Positions 1 through 6,365 of a stretch of 10,232 bases of DNA are shown here, piece after piece. The DNA is from an uncultured bacterium (GTDB lineage Bacteria > Cyanobacteriota > Vampirovibrionia > Gastranaerophilales > Gastranaerophilaceae), in assembly GCA_948888345.1 (NCBI GenBank), contig CAQTPN010000023.1, positions 1 to 10,232 of the forward strand, given 5' to 3'. Under the pieces are notes generated by a model. The model had not been told where the DNA came from. It was given only the letters and a program-made list of their open reading frames with translations, and did no database searches. Position 1 is the stretch's first letter, and each line of letters opens with the position of its first letter. The translations under genes were made by a program, and so were the position numbers.

Positions 1-13
1 GCTCTTCCGATCT
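1..13. other. Illumina adapter remnant (not genomic)
   Basis: Bases 1-13 read GCTCTTCCGATCT, an exact match to the 3' tail of the standard Illumina TruSeq adapters. It sits flush at the window's first base, which suggests that this is a contig end where adapter was not trimmed. On the minus strand it adds about four false residues (I-G-R-A) to the end of the purN/purD reading frame. Genomic sequence starts at base 14. Confidence 0.93.
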
Positions 14-680
14 TTTGCGCGATAGCATGCTCACGTGCCCCGCCTCCAAAAAGCAGAACATTTTTTTTAAAAAGCAAATTTTCAATAATTTCAGGGTAGA
101 TTTGATGTTCAGCTCTATGGATTGCAAATTCAAGTTCTTCAAGGGTTTTACCTGCTGTAGGAACTGTTTTTTGGACAATAATCTTTCCTGAATCTACTTT
201 TTTTTCTACAAAATGGATTGTGACTCCGGTTTTTTCAGCACCTGAGCCAAATGCTCGATGGATGGCATTTTTACCTTTATATTCAGGCAAAAGAGAGGGG
301 TGGATATTTATAAATTTATTTTGTTTTCTTCCTAAAAAATCAACAGCGGCACCTAATTTTAGGACTTTTTCGGGTAAAATCCGCATATATCCTGCTAAAA
401 CAAATAAATCAAATTCATCTTTGCGCGGTTTCAGGAATTTGTACAAATTGTCAAAGCTTACATAATGATGCGGTATATTAAGCTTTTCGGCTCTTTTAAC
501 CACGGGTGCATCTTTTTTATCTGTAATAAGTTCAAAAATAACAGGGTTTTCTTCCTTGTTTAGAGCGGGTTTTAGGTTATGCCCGGCGCAGAAAACCTTT
601 GAATTGAAGTATTTTACTATGGCTTCAAAGTTAGAACCGTTGCCGGAAGCAAATATCAGCACTTTCTTTTGTGCTAACAT
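2..680 (-). CDS. purN: Phosphoribosylglycinamide formyltransferase PurN, in frame with the start of PurD (partial, 3' end missing)
   Basis: PurN transfers a formyl group from 10-formyl-tetrahydrofolate to GAR, the third step of de novo purine synthesis, in the cytosol. I translated this frame by hand because it runs off the window edge. Residues 7-20 hold the phosphate-binding loop (KVLIFASGNGSN). The catalytic triad residues are N125 and H127 in NIHPSLLP and D163 in VDSG; the 38-residue N-to-D spacing equals that of E. coli PurN (N106/D144). AGYMRIL is the folate-site strand. The core is about 19 residues longer than E. coli before N125, from an insert near residues 33-48 and another just before NIHPS. 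After EHQIYPEII (about 192-200) the frame continues without a stop into a PurD N-terminus. The start ATG at 680 has GGAGAGG directly before it and lies 28 nt after purM. The last native codon is Q222; the remainder is adapter. Confidence 0.93.
   Translation of the reverse strand, partial: MLAQKKVLIFASGNGSNFEAIVKYFNSKVFCAGHNLKPALNKEENPVIFELITDKKDAPVVKRAEKLNIPHHYVSFDNLYKFLKPRKDEFDLFVLAGYMRILPEKVLKLGAAVDFLGRKQNKFINIHPSLLPEYKGKNAIHRAFGSGAEKTGVTIHFVEKKVDSGKIIVQKTVPTAGKTLEELEFAIHRAEHQIYPEIIENLLFKKNVLLFGGGAREHAIAQKIGR
14..67 (-). other. purD: N-terminal fragment of PurD (GAR synthetase), fused in frame to PurN
   Basis: Residues 207-222 of the purN frame read NVLLFGGGAREHAIAQ. This matches the first beta-strand and glycine loop of phosphoribosylamine-glycine ligase, typically VLVIGSGGREHALAWK, which begins almost at residue 1 in normal PurD proteins. 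PurD makes GAR, the substrate of PurN. There is no ATG, GTG or TTG in this frame between the PurN core and the PurD strand except a TTG at 77-75 with no Shine-Dalgarno site. The ATG at 61-59 lies in another frame and encodes nothing PurD-like. A fusion is the simplest reading. A one-base error by the A8 run at 61-68 near the contig end could instead hide a separate purD start. Confidence 0.75.
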
Positions 681-708
681 CCTCTCCGGCAGAGTTTTAG
701 TTTGATTT

Positions 709-1680
709 TTAGCCTCTAAACACAGCTTTTTTGCCATTTTTACTCTTTTCTATTGTGCCAAAAATAAACGGTTCGTGAATTTTGACGATTTTTAATATTT
801 CATCAATGTTTTCTTTGTCGCAAATTATGCAAAAACCTGCGCCCATATTGAAAATTCTGTACATTTCATCTTTTTCTATATATTTTTCCAGTATGTTAAA
901 AATTTCCGGTTTTGGGATAGAATTTTTATCTAAAACCGCACAAAGGCCCTCCGGAATTGCTCTTTCGATATTTGATAAAATGCCTCCGCCTGTGATATTG
1001 GCTAAATTTTTTGCAAGCTTTTTATTGCATAGCTCCAAAACTTCATTTACATAAATTTTTGTCGGGACAAGAGTTTTTGTGAATTCGTCATTGGATAAAA
1101 TTTTATCATTATAAAGTTTTCTAATTATGGAAAAGCCGTTTGAGTGTATGCCGCTTGATTTTAGACCTATTACAATATCATTTTCTTTAACATTTTCGGG
1201 TTTTAATAAATTTCGCTCCGGCACAATCCCCACAAGAAAACCCGCCGCATCAAACTGCCCTTCCTTAATAAAATCGCCAAGTTCTGAAGATTCCCCGCCT
1301 AAAAGTGTGCAGCCGTGAGCGGTTAAGATTTTATTCAATTCTTCAAGAAAATTTGAAATTAATTCGGGTTCCAGCTTGTTTAACGCCAGATAATCCAGAA
1401 AGAATAAGGGTTTTGAGCCTGTGCAGATTATGTCGTTTAAATTCATGGCGGCTAAATCCTGCGCCATGGTTTTAAACATTTTTTTTTCAATTAAGGGGAT
1501 GATTTTTGTGCCGATGCCGTCGGTTGTGGCTGTAAGGCAATATCCGTCAAGGTTTTGGAGTTTATATATTCCTGCAAAATTGTTGAAATTTTGAGATTTA
1601 AATTTTGAAATTAAAAGGTTTGAAAGCAATTTTGAATTTTCCAAATTTACGCCCGAATTTTTATAGGTATAATTTTCCAT
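709..1680 (-). CDS. purM: Phosphoribosylformylglycinamidine cyclo-ligase (AIR synthetase)
   Basis: PurM closes the imidazole ring, converting FGAM plus ATP to AIR, step five of purine synthesis. At 323 residues it is slightly shorter than E. coli PurM (345). Family landmarks are clear: YKNSGVN near residue 6, TTDGIGTK at 52-59 (ATP/phosphate loop), NDIICTGSKPLFFLDY at 82-97, LGGESSELGDF at 127-137, SSGIHSNGFSIIRK at 175-188 and ITGGGILSNIERAIP at 229-243. The ATG at 1680 is supported by a GAGAGG Shine-Dalgarno site about seven bases upstream in the 35-bp gap after purL. It shares the ATP-grasp-unrelated PurM/PurL fold with the upstream gene product, whose product FGAM it consumes. Nothing essential appears to be missing. 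Confidence 0.97.
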   Translation of the reverse strand: MENYTYKNSGVNLENSKLLSNLLISKFKSQNFNNFAGIYKLQNLDGYCLTATTDGIGTKIIPLIEKKMFKTMAQDLAAMNLNDIICTGSKPLFFLDYLALNKLEPELISNFLEELNKILTAHGCTLLGGESSELGDFIKEGQFDAAGFLVGIVPERNLLKPENVKENDIVIGLKSSGIHSNGFSIIRKLYNDKILSNDEFTKTLVPTKIYVNEVLELCNKKLAKNLANITGGGILSNIERAIPEGLCAVLDKNSIPKPEIFNILEKYIEKDEMYRIFNMGAGFCIICDKENIDEILKIVKIHEPFIFGTIEKSKNGKKAVFRG

Positions 1681-1715
1681 CCGAAAACCTCTCTTTGCCT
1701 CTATTTTAGCATAAA

Positions 1716-3929
1716 TTAAATTTTTTCTGAAATTGCGTTTTGATAAATTTCGTTGAGTTCCTTGAGGCGGATTTTTGCAAAATTAAGGTCTAAAACTCCT
1801 GTCGTGTCTGAATTTCCCAGGATTTCAAACGGAGTTTTTGTTTTTCTTAAATATTTTTCAACCTCATCTTTATTTTTGGTTGAAATTAAATACCTGCCTG
1901 TAATTTCGCCCAGCAATAATTTTATATCCGGCGGAAAAATTCCCTTGAATCCAAGTTTTTTGCAGGTTTTTACGGAATTAAAAAGTAAAATCAATAATGC
2001 GCCCAGCATTCCGCCTTTTGAAACATCGATTGCGCCTGTCAAAAAGTTTTTTTGTTTTAATTTAAAAATTGCTTTTTTTAATTTTTTTTCAAATCGAAAA
2101 TCAATTGTATCAAGGTTTTCTTCCGTATCATCAAAAAAGATTTTCTGATAAATTGAGCCGCCTGCCGCGGTATCATTTGTAATTTTTTTACCTATCAAAA
2201 ATACCGTATTATCAGGCTCAATTACACTGTATATCGGGGTTTTGAACTTTAAAAGGCTGAGAGTGCCTATGGTTGGCGCAGGATGAATTTTAATTTTGCT
2301 GCCATTTTTATCAATTCCTTCGTTATAAAATGATACATTGCCTGATACGACGGGAATTTTCAGGGTTTTTAGCGCATTTTTCATGCCTTCTGTTGTTTGG
2401 GTGAATTGATAGGCTATATCACTGTTTTCAGGGTTTGCAAAGTTCAGGCAGTTGGTAATCCCGAGAGGCTCAAAACCTGATGAAACCGCATTTCTGTAAC
2501 TTTCAAAAATAAGGTTATATGCGCCAATGTAAGGATTTATGCGGCATTGCTCTTCATTTGAATCCATTGAAAAGCCGATGGTTTTCTTTTCTTCAAAAAG
2601 GTATAATGGGGCAACCCCTATAGAGTGCGGATTTTGAAGGGTTCTTACACCTACGGTGCTGTCATATTGAGAAAATATATAGTTTTTACTTGAAAATTCA
2701 GGTGCGGCGCAGAATTTGAATATCATACGCTTAATTTCTTCAGGTGTGAAATTTTTGTTAAAATCCTTTGTTATATTTGGTGTACGTGGTTTTGAGGGGT
2801 ATAAATCGTAATAAGGAGGTTCCGTGAGGGCGTTTATCGGCAGTGAAGCTTCTAATTTTCCGTTATAATAAAGGTTGTAGGTATTTCCTTCTGCTGTTTT
2901 CCCTATCACGCTTGCATTCAGCTCATATTTTGCCGCTATTTTCTTAATTTCTTCAACCCCTTTTTTATTTGCTCCAAAAATCATACGCTCCTGCGATTCA
3001 GAGAGCATAATTTCATAAGGCTGCATATTTTTTTCACGCAAAGGAACGTTTTCAAGGTAAAGTTCCATTGAAACTCTGCCTTTTGCAGCCATTTCCGAGG
3101 TTGAACTTAAAAGGCCTGCAGCACCGAGGTCTTGAGCAGAATTTACATTTTTGGATTTTAAAATTTCAAGGGTTGCTTCAATTGTATTTTTCTTTATATA
3201 TGGGTCGCCGATTTGTACGGAAAGCCTGTCTTTTGAGTTGTTTTCAAGTTCTTTTGAGGCAAATGCTGCGCCAAAAAGCCCATCGCGGCCTGTTTTTGAG
3301 CCGATTAATACAATGTATGAATTTTTCTTAACCTTTGATGTTTTAACTTTGTTTTTATGACAGATGCCTGCTGCCATAACATTTACAAGGGGTGATAAGT
3401 TAAAACAGTCATTAAAACCTGTTTCACCGCCTATGTTTGGAACGCCTGTTGAATTTCCGTAGTCTGAAATGCCTTCCGTCACTCTATTTAGGAGATATTG
3501 ATTTCTCCTTGCCGCTTCTTTTGAACATCTTTCGCCGGGTTCAACGGGACCGAATTTTAAAGAGTTTAAAAGCGCGATAGGTCTTGCATTCATGGCAAGA
3601 ATATCCCTTAAAATGCCGCCAATTCCTGTTGCTGCACCCTGATACGGTTCAACAGCGGAAGGGTGATTATGGGATTCTGTTTTAAAAAATATTATATGCC
3701 GGCCAATCCTTATACCGCCTGAATTTTCAGAGCTAAAACAGGATTTTTTTCTTGGCAGAAGCGATATATATTTTTTTGAATGCTTGTAGCCGCAATGTTC
3801 GCTCCACATGGCTGAAAATAGGTATAATTCAAGGGAATTTGGTGCCCTGTTTAATCTTTTTTTAATTTCTGTGTATTCAAATTTGCTAAGGCCTAGATTT
3901 TTCAGGAGCATAAGGTTATCTTGTGTCAT
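1716..3929 (-). CDS. purL: Phosphoribosylformylglycinamidine synthase, large subunit (small-form PurL)
   Basis: This is the synthetase subunit of FGAM synthase, which converts FGAR to FGAM using ATP and ammonia supplied by PurQ. The 737-residue length is that of the Bacillus/Thermotoga-type PurL, which needs separate PurS and PurQ; the roughly 1300-residue proteobacterial form carries these as fused domains. Visible motifs: MWSEHCGYK at 41-49, ESHNHPSAVEPYQGAATG at 85-102 (nucleotide site), YGNSTGVPNIGGET at 157-170, QDLGAAGL at 266-273 and LSESQERM at 309-316. The second PurM-like half carries FANPENSDIAYQF and SGNVSFYNE. The start ATG overlaps the purQ stop (ATGA), and no strong Shine-Dalgarno site is seen, which suggests translational coupling and balanced subunit output. 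Confidence 0.98.
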   Translation of the reverse strand: MTQDNLMLLKNLGLSKFEYTEIKKRLNRAPNSLELYLFSAMWSEHCGYKHSKKYISLLPRKKSCFSSENSGGIRIGRHIIFFKTESHNHPSAVEPYQGAATGIGGILRDILAMNARPIALLNSLKFGPVEPGERCSKEAARRNQYLLNRVTEGISDYGNSTGVPNIGGETGFNDCFNLSPLVNVMAAGICHKNKVKTSKVKKNSYIVLIGSKTGRDGLFGAAFASKELENNSKDRLSVQIGDPYIKKNTIEATLEILKSKNVNSAQDLGAAGLLSSTSEMAAKGRVSMELYLENVPLREKNMQPYEIMLSESQERMIFGANKKGVEEIKKIAAKYELNASVIGKTAEGNTYNLYYNGKLEASLPINALTEPPYYDLYPSKPRTPNITKDFNKNFTPEEIKRMIFKFCAAPEFSSKNYIFSQYDSTVGVRTLQNPHSIGVAPLYLFEEKKTIGFSMDSNEEQCRINPYIGAYNLIFESYRNAVSSGFEPLGITNCLNFANPENSDIAYQFTQTTEGMKNALKTLKIPVVSGNVSFYNEGIDKNGSKIKIHPAPTIGTLSLLKFKTPIYSVIEPDNTVFLIGKKITNDTAAGGSIYQKIFFDDTEENLDTIDFRFEKKLKKAIFKLKQKNFLTGAIDVSKGGMLGALLILLFNSVKTCKKLGFKGIFPPDIKLLLGEITGRYLISTKNKDEVEKYLRKTKTPFEILGNSDTTGVLDLNFAKIRLKELNEIYQNAISEKI

Positions 3930-4570
3930 TTTAAAATCTCTTCTTTTATAAAATCAAATATCTTAATGCCGTCTGTTTGGCCATTCGGGGCGCATTCTTT
4001 TAAAACTGCCCGCTCAGGGTGTGGCATAAGACCCATTATTTTATTTTCTCTATCGTAAAGTCCTGCTATATCATTAATTGAGCCATTAGGATTATTTTGA
4101 TACTTTAAAAAAGCCATATTTTTTTCTTCTATAAATTTTAAAGTGTCAAAATCAGCATAAAAACAGCCTTCTTTGTGGGCAATCGGCAGTGTAATTTTTT
4201 CACCGTTAAAGATGAGCGGCTCATCATTACAGATAAATTTTGTACTTTTATTTTCAATTAAAACTCCGGGGAGAAGATTTGCCTCGGTTAAAATTTGAAA
4301 ACCGTTGCATATCCCAAGCGTGAAGCCTTTTTTGTGCTTAATATAATCTTTAAGCGCAAATACTGATGGTGAAAGCTTTGCAAGGCGGCCTGCCCTGATA
4401 TAATCCCCGAATGAAAAGCCTCCTGCAAGTACAATTAAATCATATTTATCAAGATTTGTTTCAGTGTGAAAGATGAAATCCGTTTTAAAGCCTGTTTTAT
4501 CAAGAGCTATTTTTGTATCTTTTTCGCAGTTTGTGCCCAAAAAAACAATGATTCCGGCCTTTAGTTTCAT
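3926..4570 (-). CDS. purQ: FGAM synthase glutaminase subunit PurQ
   Basis: PurQ is the class I glutamine amidotransferase subunit of FGAM synthase; it hydrolyses glutamine and passes ammonia to PurL. At 214 residues it has the usual length. The nucleophile is C88 in GICNGFQIL, and the partner residues are H184 and E186 in MPHPERA. LAGGFSFGDYIRAG at 48-61 is the oxyanion and interface segment typical of PurQ. The gene overlaps both neighbours by ATGA (purS stop/purQ start at 4567-4570, purQ stop/purL start at 3926-3929), so the complex is encoded as one coupled cassette. An AGG about 12 bases upstream of the start is the only possible ribosome site. Confidence 0.98.
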   Translation of the reverse strand: MKLKAGIIVFLGTNCEKDTKIALDKTGFKTDFIFHTETNLDKYDLIVLAGGFSFGDYIRAGRLAKLSPSVFALKDYIKHKKGFTLGICNGFQILTEANLLPGVLIENKSTKFICNDEPLIFNGEKITLPIAHKEGCFYADFDTLKFIEEKNMAFLKYQNNPNGSINDIAGLYDRENKIMGLMPHPERAVLKECAPNGQTDGIKIFDFIKEEILK

Positions 4571-4857
4571 TTTATCTGCGCCTCGTTTTTGGTATCAGTG
4601 ATTTCAAGCGGCTCAAATTCAAGAATTTTTGATGTTTCAATAATCGGGTTTACAAGTACTTCATCAATAATTTCCTGCAGCTTGCATTTTGCAATTTCTG
4701 CGGTTTTTCCGGTGATTTCAAGTTCAAAAATTTTGCCTATACGTACATTTGCATTTTCTTCAAGCGAAATTCTTTTCAGGACGGCACTCACGGCCTCCCC
4801 TTTAGAGTCTTTAATTTTATCTTTTAAATTTACGATTACTTTTGCCCTGTATTTCAT
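4567..4857 (-). CDS. purS: FGAM synthase accessory subunit PurS
   Basis: PurS is the small bridging subunit that lets PurQ dock on small-form PurL. The 96-residue product begins MKYRAKVIVNLKDKIKDSKGEA, matching the family pattern of a first beta-strand followed by L-K-x-x-x-x-D-x-x-G, and has the later GKIFELEI and EIIDEVLVNPIIE strand/helix elements. It is about 10-15 residues longer than usual (roughly 80-85), from a charged C-terminal tail. It is the first gene of the purine operon. No Shine-Dalgarno site precedes the ATG: the eight bases before it are only A and T plus one C. A TATAAA box sits eight bases before the ATG, which would put the transcript start on or next to the start codon. 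Confidence 0.95.
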   Translation of the reverse strand: MKYRAKVIVNLKDKIKDSKGEAVSAVLKRISLEENANVRIGKIFELEITGKTAEIAKCKLQEIIDEVLVNPIIETSKILEFEPLEITDTKNEAQIK

Positions 4858-4911
4858 AAGTTTATTTTATAATGAAAGAAGATTAGTTTAAAGTATTTCA
4901 GGGAGATTTTA
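4858..4911. promoter_or_regulatory. Divergent promoter region, purS operon / Nudix gene
   Basis: This 54-bp gap separates divergent genes. On the plus strand a perfect TATAAT (4868-4873) would start the Nudix message near 4880, giving about a 30-nt leader with GGGAG at 4901-4905. On the minus strand the same bases read TATAAA (4871-4866), pointing at purS. No convincing -35 box is seen for either direction. The gap is too short to hold a purine riboswitch. Confidence 0.5.
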
Positions 4912-5490
4912 GTGAAAGAAGTTTTGTATTCAACAAAATTTTTAAATTTAATGGCTTCAAAAAGGGAAGGCAGAGGCGATTGGGTTTACGCGCACAGGCC
5001 TAATGCTAAAAATGTAGTTATCATAGCTCCCGTTATTCATAAAAAAGATGGGGATTATACACTTTTTTTAATTACAAAAAGACCTCCCGTAACGGAAGAA
5101 TACGGCGAAAAATATTGTGTTGAATTTCCTGCAGGACTTGTAGGGGATGAAAACACCGGAGAGACAACGGCAGATGCGCTGAAAAAAGAACTTTTGGAAG
5201 AAACGGGATACGAGGCTTCAAAGTTTGAAATCAAGGTAAAAAATCTTATATCCTCAGGAGGCCTTACGAGTGAAAAATCAACTCTTGCGCTTGGATATAT
5301 TGATGATTTAACAAGAAAAAGAATCCCTGTGGATGATGGGGGTGTAATTATACGCAGGGTGGAAGTTTTGGTTAATGAAGTTTCAAAATTTCTGGATGAA
5401 ATTCAAGCCAAAGATGAATATTTTATGTGCGCGCAAACTCTTGCCGGGGTATATTATTTGATGAATGCGGGTAAGAAACAGCCTTTTTAA
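4912..5490 (+). CDS. Nudix hydrolase, ADP-ribose pyrophosphatase-like
   Basis: A 192-residue cytosolic Nudix protein. Nudix enzymes cleave nucleoside diphosphates linked to another group X. The box is G78-x5-E84-x7-K92-E93-L-L-E96-E97-T-G-Y, so the usual Arg of REUXEEXGU is Lys; the metal-binding glutamates are intact. EFPAGLVG just before the box and an N-terminal beta region with a long linker resemble ADP-ribose pyrophosphatases such as NUDT5/NudF, which yield AMP and ribose-5-phosphate. That would fit beside purine genes, as ribose-5-phosphate feeds PRPP, but this link is inference. The GTG start at 4912 is chosen because GGGAG lies six to seven bases upstream and no in-frame ATG is better placed. 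Substrate is uncertain; the family is not. Confidence 0.9.
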   Translation: MKEVLYSTKFLNLMASKREGRGDWVYAHRPNAKNVVIIAPVIHKKDGDYTLFLITKRPPVTEEYGEKYCVEFPAGLVGDENTGETTADALKKELLEETGYEASKFEIKVKNLISSGGLTSEKSTLALGYIDDLTRKRIPVDDGGVIIRRVEVLVNEVSKFLDEIQAKDEYFMCAQTLAGVYYLMNAGKKQPF

Positions 5491-5734
5491 AGGTGACTTG
5501 AAATATTTTGTTAAATAATGTAACAAAAACACTTAATTTTTATTTTAAAATAGCAAAAGAAAAATTTTACAGGTTTTTATAGAGTGTAAATAATACACGA
5601 AACAAAGCTTAATAAAAATATTATAAATTAAGCATTAACAACACAAAATATCCCCTTTCTTTTTTCTGTAAAATACAGAAAATACAACACGCAAAAATAC
5701 AAATATTTGACCTAACACAAACACAATTTTAATT
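5491..5734. other. AT-rich convergent intergenic region with small inverted repeats
   Basis: No coding frame is credible here. I see four inverted repeats: 5506-5528 (arms TTTTGTTA/TAACAAAA, 7-bp spacer), 5584-5598 (GTGTA/TACAC), 5607-5633 (GCTTAAT/ATTAAGC, 13-bp spacer) and 5662-5682 (TTTTCTGTA/TACAGAAAA, 3-bp spacer). CAAATATTTG at 5700-5709 is a perfect palindrome. None is followed by a clean T-run. No matching promoter is obvious, so a small RNA cannot be claimed. Confidence 0.5.
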
Positions 5735-5767
5735 AAACACCCTTTAATAAAAAGAGGGTGTTTTTTT
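5735..5767 (+). terminator. Rho-independent terminator (shared by convergent genes)
   Basis: The perfect 9-bp arms AAACACCCT (5735-5743) and AGGGTGTTT (5755-5763) enclose an 11-nt loop. The T-run 5761-5767 overlaps the end of the right arm. It best serves the plus-strand Nudix transcript, about 245 nt after its stop. Read on the minus strand the hairpin directly follows the stop codon of the 5766-6365 gene, with a weaker AT-rich tail, so it probably works in both directions. Confidence 0.85.
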
Positions 5768-6365
5768 ATCTGCATATTAAACAATTACAATTTCTGTCTT
5801 TGTGTAAACTTTCCATAACAGGAAGCACTTGATAATACAGGTATCCTCCATCTGTTTTGGCATTTACCTGTCTTCTTTCTTTACCTATTACTAACGGATG
5901 TATGTCAAAATTACCTGCAAAATCGTATCCATCCCTGCCCAGTCTTTTAACTTCTTTTATGCTGAACCAAACTCTGCTGTTTGGTTTTAATGGTTTATAC
6001 GGTAGTTTTTCTGCTATAATCGGAATCTCAATTTCAGTTCCTATAATTACTTTATCAATATAATATTTGTAATAAATCAGGCCCGTACCGTTTTGAGATT
6101 TTGAATTATGATGGAAAAAGATTAGCCTGTACGGGTTTTCTTTTATTGCTGAATACAGATAATAAGTTTGGCAATTTTGAATTTGTTTGGTTTCGCGTTT
6201 CCAAAGACCGTTTTTGCATATAAAATTGCAGGTTTTTATTAATGTTTCAAATCTGTTTCCCCAGGGCAGCCAGTATGGCTTGCCATTTAAACTCTTAATT
6301 GTATCATTAATTAATGTTTCATTTTTTGCAGGGTATAAAACTCCTATTATGCCGAGATTAAGCAT
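5766..6365 (-). CDS. Hypothetical protein (199 aa) directly behind ugd
   Basis: I do not recognise this protein. It has no signal peptide or membrane segment. It is rich in aromatic beta-strand-like stretches (TYYLYSAI, PYRLIFFHH, GLIYYKYYIDKVI, SRVWFSIKEV) and ends in a short Cys cluster, CNCLIC. The run of strands followed by a 'VWFSIKEV' strand is faintly like PUA/EVE/ASCH folds, but I can show no diagnostic motif. The ATG follows the ugd stop with zero spacing (TAAATG) and in the same frame. No Shine-Dalgarno site lies upstream, so translation probably depends on reinitiation after ugd. The 600-bp open frame, position in the operon and a terminator right at its stop support a real gene. 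Confidence 0.7.
   Translation of the reverse strand: MLNLGIIGVLYPAKNETLINDTIKSLNGKPYWLPWGNRFETLIKTCNFICKNGLWKRETKQIQNCQTYYLYSAIKENPYRLIFFHHNSKSQNGTGLIYYKYYIDKVIIGTEIEIPIIAEKLPYKPLKPNSRVWFSIKEVKRLGRDGYDFAGNFDIHPLVIGKERRQVNAKTDGGYLYYQVLPVMESLHKDRNCNCLICR

Noticed and set aside
59..61. ATG as an independent purD start
   Set aside because: It is out of frame with the PurD motif (reads MFCFLEAG) and has no Shine-Dalgarno site. It would only work if a base is missing from the assembly.
4858..4911. Purine riboswitch upstream of purS
   Set aside because: The gap is only 54 bp and lacks the three-way junction landmarks, so it cannot hold the aptamer.
5491..5765. CRISPR array or small protein gene
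   Set aside because: The inverted repeats differ from each other with no direct repeat unit, and no open frame with a ribosome site is present.
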